From Thiobacillus sp. (GTDB taxonomy: Bacteria; Pseudomonadota; Gammaproteobacteria; Burkholderiales; Thiobacillaceae): 64,000 bases of DNA. Of the stretch, positions 1 through 7,643 are shown in pieces. The notes below the pieces were generated by a model. The model saw only the letters and a program-made list of their open reading frames with translations, made no database searches and was not told where the DNA came from. How positions within the stretch are numbered: the stretch's first letter is position 1; every line of letters begins with the position of its first letter. Made by a program: the position numbers and the translations under genes. Where the stretch lies: contig JAIBEI010000015.1 of assembly GCA_019459055.1 (NCBI GenBank), positions 19,584-83,583 on the forward strand, given 5' to 3'.

Positions 1-2
1 TC

Positions 3-1373
3 TTCCTGCTCGTGGTCTCCGGTTCGCTGCTGGCCCTGGCGCAGGACACGCGCTTCGTCTACCTGCTGGTGTACGTCTGGTTTGGTCTCGCCTACGGCAT
101 CCTGCTGCAATACGGCCGTTTCTGCATGGCATCGGCGGTGCGCGACCTGTTCGCAGTGAAGGTGCCGCGCATGGCGGTCGGCGTGATGATCGCGGTGGCG
201 CTGTACGCGGTCGTCGCCGCCATCGTCACCCTGGCAGGATTCAGTACATTCCATCCCAACGCGATGGGATGGCACATCGTCGTCGGCGCCGCAATTTTCG
301 GCTTCGGCATCGTCTTTACCGGCGGTTGCGCCTCGGGTTCGCTCTACAAGGCGGGCGAGGGAAACATGAACTCGATGCTGGTGATCCTGGCCATCTCGTT
401 CTCTCAGGCGGTCGTTGTGACCGCCAGCGGCTGGTGGGACGCCCTGGTGCCGCAGTCGTGGATCGATTCCGCCGCGGCCAAGGACATGCCGGCCGAGCTG
501 ACCATCACGCAGGGCTGGTTTGATATCTTCACCGCGGGCTACATGTGGGATCTGAAGGGTTCCACCACCGCCGATGTGCTCGGCCAGAGCGGCGCTGCGA
601 GCATCTTGCTGTACAACACCTTCCTGACCGCGATCCTGCCGGTCATCCTCATCCTGATCGCGCTGTATGTTTTCTACTACCGTAAGGGCTACCTGCGCCG
701 TTCCGGCAAGGCCAGCCCGGCGCTGCGCGACGAGCTTGCAGGTATGTGGGCCATGTGCACGTCATCCAGGAATACCGCCCTGGCCGGTATCGGCCTTGGC
801 ATTCTCGCCGGCCTGCACATGTACGTGACCGGCGCTTTGCGCGAGCACTACGACGTCTTCAACTTCGGCGAACTGCTGGTGGCGATGGGCTACACCGAGG
901 GCCTGTCCATCCAGGACACCGTGTTCGACCCCGGCTACTGGTACATCACCACCCAGGAAGCGCAGTGGGGCGGCTGGGTCATGCAGAAGCTCGGCATCGA
1001 CAACATGGACAGCATCTTCTTCGGTCTCGACAACGGCCTGCCGAACCCGCTGCTGAATGCGCCCGGTTTCATGTCGATCGGCATCATTCTCGGCGCCGCC
1101 ATCATGGCGCTCTCCCGCCGCGAATTCAAATGGAAGCTGCCGAGCTGGGAAACGGCGTTCTTCGCCATCGTCGGCGGCACGCTGATGGGCATCGGCGCAC
1201 GCCTGGCCATGGGCTGCAACATCGGCGCCTTCTTCGCCACCGTCACCAACGGCGACCCCAGCGGCTGGGTTTTCCTGGTCGGCATGGTGCTCGGCGCTTA
1301 CGTCGGCGTGAAGGTCTTCACCTGGTACATGGACTGGAGCGACGCCCGCAAGACTTCGGAGTCCGGTCTCTAG
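3..1373 (+). CDS. YeeE/YedE family sulfur-compound transporter (5' end cut off)
   Basis: Inner-membrane protein of the YeeE/YedE (TsuA) family, whose characterised members import thiosulfate or other sulfur species; YedE has also been proposed to carry selenium compounds. The reading frame is open back to the window edge, so the true start lies upstream; GTG at 12 is only an internal possibility. About 455 residues are visible with many hydrophobic segments and the family's conserved cysteine loops: GRFC near residue 40, GGCASG near 105 and MGCNIG near 400. TusA follows 50 bases downstream, the usual partner that accepts the imported sulfur. The substrate (thiosulfate, polysulfide or selenium species) cannot be told from sequence. 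Confidence 0.88.
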   Translation, partial: FLLVVSGSLLALAQDTRFVYLLVYVWFGLAYGILLQYGRFCMASAVRDLFAVKVPRMAVGVMIAVALYAVVAAIVTLAGFSTFHPNAMGWHIVVGAAIFGFGIVFTGGCASGSLYKAGEGNMNSMLVILAISFSQAVVVTASGWWDALVPQSWIDSAAAKDMPAELTITQGWFDIFTAGYMWDLKGSTTADVLGQSGAASILLYNTFLTAILPVILILIALYVFYYRKGYLRRSGKASPALRDELAGMWAMCTSSRNTALAGIGLGILAGLHMYVTGALREHYDVFNFGELLVAMGYTEGLSIQDTVFDPGYWYITTQEAQWGGWVMQKLGIDNMDSIFFGLDNGLPNPLLNAPGFMSIGIILGAAIMALSRREFKWKLPSWETAFFAIVGGTLMGIGARLAMGCNIGAFFATVTNGDPSGWVFLVGMVLGAYVGVKVFTWYMDWSDARKTSESGL

Positions 1374-1424
1374 TCTTACTGTCCGGGAATTTCAGGCAAG
1401 CAATCATCATCAAGGAGTCGTGCT

Positions 1425-1676
1425 ATGGCAATGAGTTTCAACAAGATCGCCGATGGCGAATGGGAGCTGAACGTGTGCGGCTACGCCTGCCCGCACCCGC
1501 AGATGTACACCAAGAAAGCGCTGCAGAAGCTGGAAAGCGGCGATGTGCTGAGCCTGGTTTTCGATAACCCTTCCTCGGGCGAATCGATCATGGCCATGTG
1601 CGAAGCCGAGGGAAACGACCTGATCGATCGCCAGGAGGGAAGCGGTTCCTTCACCTGGAAGATCAGGAAGGCCTGA
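1425..1676 (+). CDS. tusA: TusA-family sulfur carrier protein
   Basis: Small cytoplasmic sulfur carrier of 83 residues. The family CPxP motif is present as CPHP with the persulfide-forming cysteine at residue 22. A clear AAGGAG lies upstream of the ATG. It sits between a YeeE/YedE transporter and DsrE-like genes, the arrangement expected for sulfur relay in sulfur oxidisers: the transporter delivers sulfur, TusA holds it as a persulfide, and DsrE-type proteins pass it on. The true role could also be in tRNA thiolation, but the neighbours favour sulfur or selenium metabolism. Confidence 0.85.
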   Translation: MAMSFNKIADGEWELNVCGYACPHPQMYTKKALQKLESGDVLSLVFDNPSSGESIMAMCEAEGNDLIDRQEGSGSFTWKIRKA

Positions 1677-1679
1677 GTC

Positions 1680-1991
1680 ATGCAACTGGGTATCGTGATC
1701 ACCGATGAATGTTTTCTGCCGCAGGCGAACGGCCTGATCGACGCGGCGACTGCGCGCGGTTGGAAAACCCTGAGCTTCCTGACCGACACCGGCGTCAATC
1801 TGCTTGCCGATGCAGGGTTTGTCGAGCGTGCGCGGGCGCGCCCGAACAGCGTCACCCTGTGCGAACACAGCGCCGAGCATTACGCCGCCGGCAGGTTTGA
1901 CCTCAACACCCTCGCCGACGTCGTCGTCGTCGGCGGCCAATACCAGGACGCCGAACTCGTGCGCACGTGCGACAAGGTGCTGGTCTTCTGA
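1680..1991 (+). CDS. DsrE/TusD-like sulfur-relay protein
   Basis: A 103-residue protein beginning with a beta strand and a GIVITDE segment like the start of TusD/DsrE proteins. It has a central VTLCEHS segment carrying Cys61 and a C-terminal VVVVGG strand followed by Cys98. The length and strand-helix order fit the DsrE fold. It starts three bases after the tusA stop codon, with an AGGAAGG ribosome site inside the end of tusA, so the two are translationally linked. A role in receiving or passing persulfide sulfur is inferred from fold and context. Which cysteine is active is not certain. Confidence 0.6.
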   Translation: MQLGIVITDECFLPQANGLIDAATARGWKTLSFLTDTGVNLLADAGFVERARARPNSVTLCEHSAEHYAAGRFDLNTLADVVVVGGQYQDAELVRTCDKVLVF

Positions 1992-2000
1992 GGACGGGAC

Positions 2001-2261
2001 ATGGCAGATCAAAAACATATTCTGATGGTGGCCGTGCAGAAACCGGTCGAAGCGCTGCGCATGGCCAGCGGGCTCACCCTGCTCGACGACGCCGTCGCCA
2101 TCGCCACCTGGGGCAGGCTGCCCGAAAGTGCCGACGTGGCGGAACAAATGGAAGCGCTGGCGTTCGCCGAGGTGCCCGTGGTGGAGCTCGACCCCGCCAG
2201 TGACGCCATGGCGGCCCTGGCGCGGCAGATCCTCGACCATGACGTGGTGTATTGCGTATGA
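2001..2261 (+). CDS. DsrE/DsrF (TusC)-like small protein
   Basis: An 86-residue protein whose C-terminal stretch (helix, then HDVVYCV) resembles the end of TusC/DsrF proteins, and whose middle (AVAIATWG) looks like the second strand of that fold. The only cysteine is the penultimate residue. TusC lacks the catalytic cysteine of TusD, so this fits a structural partner of the upstream DsrE-like protein. It is nine bases downstream of that gene and overlaps the next gene by four. The assignment rests on recognised pattern only and is tentative. Confidence 0.5.
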   Translation: MADQKHILMVAVQKPVEALRMASGLTLLDDAVAIATWGRLPESADVAEQMEALAFAEVPVVELDPASDAMAALARQILDHDVVYCV

Positions 2262-2443
2262 GCACGGAAAAACGGGTTTTGCTGATCAATCCCGCAGCGG
2301 TGCCGGCGATGCCGGGCCTGGCCGAAGCCTTGCGCGCCGCTGGCGCAGAAGTGCGGGAAATGAATACGGACGATTACGGCGCATTGCTCGATGCGCTGGA
2401 ACAGGACTGGCTGCCGGTGGTGCTGAAAGCACCGACGGCCTGA
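2258..2443 (+). CDS. Small protein of unknown function in the sulfur-relay cluster
   Basis: A 61-residue frame starting at an ATG that overlaps the previous stop codon (ATGA), which is good evidence for translation coupling. A TTG six bases upstream is a less likely start. The product begins with a strand (KRVLLIN), has two short helices and ends in a second strand (PVVLKA). It has no cysteine and no motif I recognise. Its third position after two DsrE-fold genes is where TusB/DsrH often sits, but similarity to that family is not convincing. Confidence 0.45.
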   Translation: MSTEKRVLLINPAAVPAMPGLAEALRAAGAEVREMNTDDYGALLDALEQDWLPVVLKAPTA

Positions 2444-2598
2444 TGGGGTTTTGCCCGCGGCCATGGTCGCGGTGGAGGTTGTGCATGGCTGGGACGGGCG
2501 GTTTTACCGCTGGCCTCTGGCGGGCCGGCCGCTATGGGTGCGCCGTCTTGCCGTCCGGCAAGGTGGGCGCGGGCTTGATAATGGATGGAGGATTCTCA

Positions 2599-4044
2599 AT
2601 GAACAAGCAGATGAATAGGGGCTGGGCCGGCATGACCGCCCTGGCAATGGCGCTGGGCCTGCAGGGCTGCGGCGGCGGCGGTGAAGACACGACAGCGCTG
2701 GTGACACAAATCCCGGTGAATACGCCGGCGGCGATCGCCCAGGAGTCGGCTGCCAGCTACGATGACAACGTCAACGGCCTGATCACCGAATCGACGCTCA
2801 AGCGCTGGAAGGGTAACTGGCTCAACCAGCGGCCTGCCGGCATCACCGGCAAGCTGGTCATCCTGCAGGTATCGGCCGGTCCGGCGGGCGCCGAATACAT
2901 CAAGCCCAACGGCACCAACGTGTTTACCTATCTGTCGCCGAGTAGCGAATGGATCCAGACCCGGACCAATGGCGTGATCGAGACGCCGAGCATGGTGCCG
3001 GACGGCGCGGCCATGGACGCGTTGCTGAAGAAATACAACATCGACCCGCAAAACGACATGATCGTCGCCGCCATGGGCGAAGGCAACACTGGCAACGCGA
3101 TGGCGCAGGGTCGCATCTGGTATGCCCTGCGCTACTGGGGCGTCGACAAGAAAAACCTGGCCATCCTCAACGGCGGCAACCAGTGGCTGGATGACGATCT
3201 GGGGCTGGCCGTCGAACTGCTGCCTGCCGACTTCCAGGCGACCGCAAGCGCGGCGCCTAACAACGGTCACGCCACAGTCAGGGACCTGCTGGTCGACAAC
3301 ACCCAGCTGCAGGCGACGGTGGGCGACATGCTCCGCATCCTGCCCGCGAGCGATACCAACGTGCTGAACGACGGCGTCTTCATCTGGGATGCGCGCAACA
3401 CCTCGCAATACAGCGCCGGCGAAACCAGTACTGCGAACACGATCACCCCGGTCGCAAACTACATGACCACCTTCCAGAACGGCGGCTCGCGCCAGGGCCA
3501 TCCGTGGGGCGCGTTGCAGCTCGACTTCACCAATATGCTGGATTCGGCAAAAGGGTGGGCCTACAAGAGCAAAGCCGAACTGCAGGCCTACCTGGACGGC
3601 AACGTCAGCGGCGCGGGCTTCATCGATGGAAGCTATCAGCACGTTGGCTTCGGCAATGCCTACCGGCCGGGCGACGTCATCTACACCTATTGCGAGACGA
3701 CCTTCCGCGCGATGATCACGGGCGTGGCCAGCACGGTGATCCTCGGCAAGCCGACCCGCTTCTACGACGGCGCGATGGTCGAGTGGAGTTCGCTGACCCC
3801 GGGAAGCGTCATCACCGACGCGACCGGCAATGCGATCCTGCCCGAGGATTCGCCGTGGCGCACCGACGTGAAGTCCTTCTATCGTGCGGCATCGAGCCCG
3901 ACCCAGGTGGCCCAGCGCTATATCACCGATGCGTATGCCAAGTCCTCCAACGCCATCATCGAGGCGGACAAGGCCTACAAATACGGCGAGGTGATCCCGA
4001 CCGCCGGCACCAACGCCCCGCCCGCCAACCCGTGCGGCGGCTAA
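2599..4044 (+). CDS. extH: Rhodanese-like lipoprotein, ExtH-like
   Basis: Exported rhodanese-type protein of 481 residues. The ATG at 2599 has a GGAGG site just upstream. Residues 1-24 form a lipoprotein signal ending in the lipobox LQGC, followed by a glycine run. The sulfurtransferase active loop C-x4-R is intact near the C-terminal part (YCETTFR, Cys365, Arg370). An upstream in-frame extension exists but would bury the signal peptide. The combination of rhodanese lipoprotein, multiheme cytochromes, a small secreted protein and a porin matches ExtH of Geobacter ext clusters, which are linked to selenite/tellurite handling and outer-membrane electron transfer. That functional link is inferred. 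The gene ends in a strong terminator at 4076-4104. Confidence 0.72.
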   Translation: MNKQMNRGWAGMTALAMALGLQGCGGGGEDTTALVTQIPVNTPAAIAQESAASYDDNVNGLITESTLKRWKGNWLNQRPAGITGKLVILQVSAGPAGAEYIKPNGTNVFTYLSPSSEWIQTRTNGVIETPSMVPDGAAMDALLKKYNIDPQNDMIVAAMGEGNTGNAMAQGRIWYALRYWGVDKKNLAILNGGNQWLDDDLGLAVELLPADFQATASAAPNNGHATVRDLLVDNTQLQATVGDMLRILPASDTNVLNDGVFIWDARNTSQYSAGETSTANTITPVANYMTTFQNGGSRQGHPWGALQLDFTNMLDSAKGWAYKSKAELQAYLDGNVSGAGFIDGSYQHVGFGNAYRPGDVIYTYCETTFRAMITGVASTVILGKPTRFYDGAMVEWSSLTPGSVITDATGNAILPEDSPWRTDVKSFYRAASSPTQVAQRYITDAYAKSSNAIIEADKAYKYGEVIPTAGTNAPPANPCGG

Positions 4045-4075
4045 TTTCCGCCTGAACCTTGCTTTCTCCTATTCT

Positions 4076-4104
4076 GGCCCACGATACTCTCGTGGGCCTT
4101 TTTT
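4076..4104 (+). terminator. Rho-independent terminator after the rhodanese gene
   Basis: A perfect 9-bp stem (GGCCCACGA at 4076-4084 pairing with TCGTGGGCC at 4090-4098), a 5-base loop and six T residues. It ends two bases before the ATG of the following cytochrome gene, so transcription from upstream should largely stop here. Confidence 0.88.
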
Positions 4105-4105
4105 C

Positions 4106-5344
4106 ATGGAGCTGGATTTGAACCGTCTTTTTCAACCGTGGCAGTCGTGGCTGCTGCTGACCCTGCCGCTCCTGCTCGGGCTGCAGTCCGGTTGCGGCGA
4201 GAATCCTGCGCCTGCGGTCGAGGCCTTTTTAAGCAAGCACTGGACCGAACCGATGCCGCCGCAGGGTGCTCCGCCCGCCACGTTCTCGCCGCTGGAAGCC
4301 TCGCTCAGTCCTGAGGCCTGCGGGCAGTGCCATACCAAACAGCTTGCAGCCTGGCGCACTTCGCTGCACAGCAAGACAATGGGCCCCGGCCTGCGTTGGC
4401 AGCTCACATTGATGGATCAGGATCAGGGCAACCGTTGCCTGCGCTGTCATGCGCCGCTGGCCGAGCAGAAAGCGCTGCTGGCGCTGGAGCACGGCTGGCC
4501 GAACGCGCCGAAGCAGCCGCCGCCGGACTATGTCGAAGCCGGCCTGGGGCATCAGGGCCTGGTTTGCGCGGCCTGCCACGTGCGCGGCCAGCAGCGCTTC
4601 GGGCCGCCGCCGCGCGGCGAGGTCGCCGCCGACATCCCGCATGGCGGCTTTACCGTATCCACGGCTTTCGGGGACAGCCGCTTCTGCGCGCATTGCCACC
4701 AGTTTCCGGATGACGGCCCGAGCATCGCCGGCAAATTGATGGAAGACACCTACCGGCAATGGCTTGCCAGTCCATACGCCAAGGAGGGGGGCGGCAAGCA
4801 AACCTGCCAGTCCTGCCATATGCCGGATCGCCAGCACCTCTGGCGCGGTATTCACGATCCGGAGACGACGCGACGGGCGATCGATGTATCGCTGAAGCTG
4901 CATGCGCTTGGCGACGGCCGCTACGAGGCGCGGGCGAACGTTCGCAACAGCGGCGCGGGCCATCATTTCCCGACCTATATGGTGCCGAAGGTCGAACTCG
5001 CGTTTTACCGCCACGATGCCGATGGCGGCATCTTCGAACTGGGGCGCCAAGTGATCGGCTGGCAGGTCGACACGCCGATTACGCGCGAGATTTTCGATAC
5101 CCGCATCCCCGCCGGCGAGGCGCGCGATTTTCGGCAGCCCTTCACAGCGCCGGGCAGCGACTGGCGCGTGGTACTGGTCATGCGGGTGCTGCCGGCCGAG
5201 CATTACGAGCGCGTCTACCGTGATAGCCTGAGCCGTGCCGACCAGTTGCCGGCTGCCGCGGTCCCGTTGTTGCGGCAAGCGCTCGCCGAGGCGGTAGCGG
5301 CACGCTATGAGTTGTTGCGTATGGAGGCGGGCGTGGATCGGTGA
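4106..5344 (+). CDS. Five-heme c-type cytochrome, probably membrane-anchored
   Basis: Multiheme cytochrome c of up to 412 residues with five CxxCH sites, near residues 72, 111, 154, 194 and 234. The C-terminal half lacks hemes and looks like a beta-rich domain. The N-terminus has a hydrophobic export signal ending in QSGC; the lipobox is imperfect (Gln at -3), so lipid anchoring is uncertain. The ATG at 4106 directly abuts the upstream terminator and has no ribosome site. TTG at 4118 has GGAG six bases upstream and gives a normal signal start, so 4118 may be the real start. Probable periplasmic or outer-membrane electron carrier serving the neighbouring rhodanese and porin genes. Confidence 0.78.
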   Translation: MELDLNRLFQPWQSWLLLTLPLLLGLQSGCGENPAPAVEAFLSKHWTEPMPPQGAPPATFSPLEASLSPEACGQCHTKQLAAWRTSLHSKTMGPGLRWQLTLMDQDQGNRCLRCHAPLAEQKALLALEHGWPNAPKQPPPDYVEAGLGHQGLVCAACHVRGQQRFGPPPRGEVAADIPHGGFTVSTAFGDSRFCAHCHQFPDDGPSIAGKLMEDTYRQWLASPYAKEGGGKQTCQSCHMPDRQHLWRGIHDPETTRRAIDVSLKLHALGDGRYEARANVRNSGAGHHFPTYMVPKVELAFYRHDADGGIFELGRQVIGWQVDTPITREIFDTRIPAGEARDFRQPFTAPGSDWRVVLVMRVLPAEHYERVYRDSLSRADQLPAAAVPLLRQALAEAVAARYELLRMEAGVDR

Positions 5345-5452
5345 GATGCCAGGCTTCGGGCGGACCCGCAAGGCTGCTGAGGGACGCACGATTCATCCCG
5401 CTGTGAACTGCTGCCATTCCGGGACCGATTGCAATTTGAAAGATCGCACTTC

Positions 5453-5471
5453 ATTGCACGTATTGTGCAAT
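5453..5471. promoter_or_regulatory. Inverted repeat, candidate activator (enhancer) site
   Basis: ATTGCAC (5453-5459) and GTGCAAT (5465-5471) form a perfect 7-bp inverted repeat with a 5-base spacer. The site lies about 55 bases upstream of the sigma-54 promoter at 5527, a normal distance for an NtrC-family activator. A further ATTGCAAT occurs about 25 bases upstream. Binding by the regulator encoded at 9086 is an inference. Confidence 0.5.
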
Positions 5472-5526
5472 CGAATCGGGCTTGCGGAATTGTTATAAGT
5501 TCTTGATATGTATGGATAATGATCTC

Positions 5527-5542
5527 TGGCATGGCTTGTGCT
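5527..5542 (+). promoter_or_regulatory. Sigma-54 (RpoN) promoter
   Basis: TGGCATGGCTTGTGCT matches the -24/-12 consensus TGGCAC-N5-TTGC well: the invariant GG (5528-5529) and GC (5540-5541) are separated by exactly 10 bases. Transcription would begin near 5553, just ahead of the small secreted protein gene at 5568, and run through the cytochrome and porin to the terminator at 7557. A sigma-54-dependent activator is encoded immediately after that terminator. Confidence 0.72.
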
Positions 5543-5567
5543 TTAGGAGAGTGTCGATAAGACAGAA

Positions 5568-5855
5568 ATGAACCGGAAACCCATGCGATCCACTGGCACA
5601 GTGACTTTGATGGCTCTTGCCCTGCTGTTGGCGGCACCGGCTGTTGCTGCGACCGAGCCGGGGCAGCCCAGACTCAAGTACCGCGGCAGTGGGCAGGCGT
5701 GTACCTGTGCTTCGAGTACGAGCGAGGCGGAGATAAGCAAGGCATGGAATGACCGGTTTAAGCAATCGGAAGGCGCCCGTCTGGATAATCTGGACGGGCT
5801 TCCCGCAACTCGTGACGAGCAAAGGAGAAGGGTAGATGAAGCGCAACCAAGGTAA
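5568..5855 (+). CDS. Small secreted protein with a CxC motif, possibly ExtJ-like
   Basis: A 95-residue product with a clear Sec signal peptide (hydrophobic run, likely cleavage after AVAA near residue 27). The mature part is polar with one CTC motif. A later ATG at 5583 would also give a signal peptide; neither start has a well-spaced ribosome site. It is the first gene after the sigma-54 promoter and overlaps the next cytochrome gene by 20 bases. Position and size resemble ExtJ in ext-type clusters; sequence identity to it was not testable here. Function unknown. Confidence 0.6.
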   Translation: MNRKPMRSTGTVTLMALALLLAAPAVAATEPGQPRLKYRGSGQACTCASSTSEAEISKAWNDRFKQSEGARLDNLDGLPATRDEQRRRVDEAQPR

Positions 5856-6339
5856 GGGTGGTCTGTTGGGAAAAATCTGGCGCGGTGGTGTCATGCTGTC
5901 GCTGTTTGGCCTGGGTGTCGCAATGCTCACTGGCCTGGCTGGCAAGCACGCTGAAGATTCGACCGGGCTTGCGGCCACGGGTTGGGGCGGCGAGGCTACG
6001 GTGGCGCTGGCGGAAGGTGCGGCGCGGCTGTCGCCGATTTCTCTCGCCAATGCCTGCGGCCTGGGCGCTTCGAGTTGCTTCAAGTGCCACAACGGCAAGC
6101 GCGCAGCAGCGCCCGAAATGGATGCCGCCAAGGCGCCCTGGCATGCGCAGCACTCCAAGGTGAACAACTCGTGTGTGGGTTGCCACAAGGGGAATTCGAG
6201 AATCATGAAGCAAGAAGTGGCGCACGCGAAGATGCTCGCCAAGCCTCGTGACAACACGGCTGACGCCTGCGGCAGCTGCCATAAGGGTGACCTGACCAAG
6301 GTGCAGGGCGCTTATCACGCCATTCCAGGAGAGAAATAA
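5836..6339 (+). CDS. Three-heme c-type cytochrome
   Basis: A 167-residue exported cytochrome. An N-terminal hydrophobic segment (about residues 18-36) serves as signal or anchor. Three CxxCH sites follow (CFKCH, CVGCH, CGSCH), with extra histidines between them suited to bis-His ligation. The ATG follows AAAGGAG with good spacing, so overlap with the upstream gene is real. The porin gene starts one base after its stop. In an ext-like conduit it would be the periplasmic electron carrier at the porin. It could equally be a free periplasmic cytochrome. Confidence 0.75.
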   Translation: MKRNQGKGGLLGKIWRGGVMLSLFGLGVAMLTGLAGKHAEDSTGLAATGWGGEATVALAEGAARLSPISLANACGLGASSCFKCHNGKRAAAPEMDAAKAPWHAQHSKVNNSCVGCHKGNSRIMKQEVAHAKMLAKPRDNTADACGSCHKGDLTKVQGAYHAIPGEK

Positions 6340-6340
6340 C

Positions 6341-7534
6341 ATGAAAATTCTGACTGTCCCGCGCAATACTGTTTCCCCGCTGTCCCGTGCCTGTGCTGTT
6401 GGCCTGCTCGCCGGTTTGCTGCCGCTGGGCGCAGTGGCTGGCCCCACCATCGAGTTCGGCGAGGAGGGTTCGCTCACCTTCACGTACGCGCTGCAGGGAT
6501 GGTTGCAGCACAAAGGATTCACTTCGGCAACCGATAACGGTTCGTCGAACGATGCTTTTTTGCGCCGCAACCGTCTGACCTTTTCCGGCCAGTACAACGA
6601 CTTCGTGGGTTTTTATGCGCAGATCGAGGCTGGCAACGACAGCAAGCTCGGCGAGGACAACAAGAGCGTCTATTACCGCGACGCGTATGTGACCCTGGAC
6701 TATCGCGATGAGGTGCGCTTCATTGCCGGCCGCTTCAAGAACACCTTCTCGCGGGAGAACCTGGAGGCGTGCCTGGAGCCGCTGACCCTGGACCGTGCCG
6801 AGGTGCTCTCCTACACGCCGTTCGGCGGCAGCCGCGATACCGGTCTGGCGGTCTGGGGCAACCTGTTGGATGCCAAACTCCAGTATCGCGTCATGATTGC
6901 CGACGGCCGCGAGGGCAACGAAGTGGCCGAGGACAATCCCCGCCTGACTACCCGCGTGCATTACAGCTTCTGGGAGCCGGAATTCAACTACGGCTATCTG
7001 GGCACCTACCTGGGAACGAAGAAGGTGCTGACCGTTGGCGCCGCCTACGATATGCAGGAAGGCGTCGCCTACGGCAACTATGTTGCGCGCAGCGACATCA
7101 AGGATTACAAGGCATGGACGGTGGACGCGTTCATGGAGTACCCGACGGCGAGCGGGGTCTACACGCTGTCCGGCGCGGTCTTCGAGTACGACACCGGTGG
7201 CGCCACGAATATGAGTCCGGATCCCGCACTGCCTGTCAGCAGCGATCTCGAGGGCTATTACGTCAAGGCCGGCTACATGCTGCCCAACAAGATTGGCAAG
7301 GGTCGCCTGCAGTTCTTCGCTCGCCACGAGAAGTCCGATTACGGCGTTGAGACCGGCGGTGTCGAGTATTACGACCAGAACTGGAACAGCGTCGGTGCGA
7401 ACTACTATCTGGACGGACAGAAGTTGAAGGTCAGCTTCGAATACGCGGATATTTCCTTCGATACCGAACACCCGACCAACCCGGCGTTGCAGGATTATAA
7501 TCAGGCCACGCTTGGCCTGCAGTTCGTCTTCTGA
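6341..7534 (+). CDS. extI: OprO/OprP-type outer-membrane porin, ExtI-like
   Basis: A 397-residue beta-barrel with a signal peptide (cleavage near AVAG, residues 25-28), repeated alternating aromatic strands and a terminal phenylalanine (LQFVF), the outer-membrane insertion signal. Features such as LRRNRLTFSG-like strands and a DGRE loop fit the phosphate-selective porin O/P family, which includes ExtI, reported to aid selenite entry in Geobacter. It is the last gene of the sigma-54 unit, next to a cytochrome and a rhodanese-containing cluster. It could admit an oxyanion or form part of an electron conduit; the choice is inference. Confidence 0.68.
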   Translation: MKILTVPRNTVSPLSRACAVGLLAGLLPLGAVAGPTIEFGEEGSLTFTYALQGWLQHKGFTSATDNGSSNDAFLRRNRLTFSGQYNDFVGFYAQIEAGNDSKLGEDNKSVYYRDAYVTLDYRDEVRFIAGRFKNTFSRENLEACLEPLTLDRAEVLSYTPFGGSRDTGLAVWGNLLDAKLQYRVMIADGREGNEVAEDNPRLTTRVHYSFWEPEFNYGYLGTYLGTKKVLTVGAAYDMQEGVAYGNYVARSDIKDYKAWTVDAFMEYPTASGVYTLSGAVFEYDTGGATNMSPDPALPVSSDLEGYYVKAGYMLPNKIGKGRLQFFARHEKSDYGVETGGVEYYDQNWNSVGANYYLDGQKLKVSFEYADISFDTEHPTNPALQDYNQATLGLQFVF

Positions 7535-7556
7535 TCTGTCTCTTGCAGTGGTTCTG

Positions 7557-7591
7557 CACGGCCGCCCGGTGACTGGCGGCCGTGTTTTTTT
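7557..7591 (+). terminator. Rho-independent terminator after the porin gene
   Basis: A perfect 10-bp stem (CACGGCCGCC at 7557-7566 with GGCGGCCGTG at 7575-7584), an 8-base loop and seven T residues. It separates the porin unit from the two-component genes. Confidence 0.9.
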
Positions 7592-7643
7592 CCGTGTTGT
7601 GTCAATCAAGTAGTCAAGAGGTATTGCCATCAAATCGCTGAGT

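Noticed and set aside
2471..2486. Sigma-54-like GG-N10-GC spacing upstream of the rhodanese gene
   Set aside because: Only the GG and GC spacing fits; the rest of the -24 element (CGGTGG) does not match TGGCAC, so chance in G+C-rich DNA is more likely.
2547..2562. Small hairpin upstream of the rhodanese gene
   Set aside because: A 6-7 bp stem without a T run or overlap with the ribosome site; not enough to assign a role.
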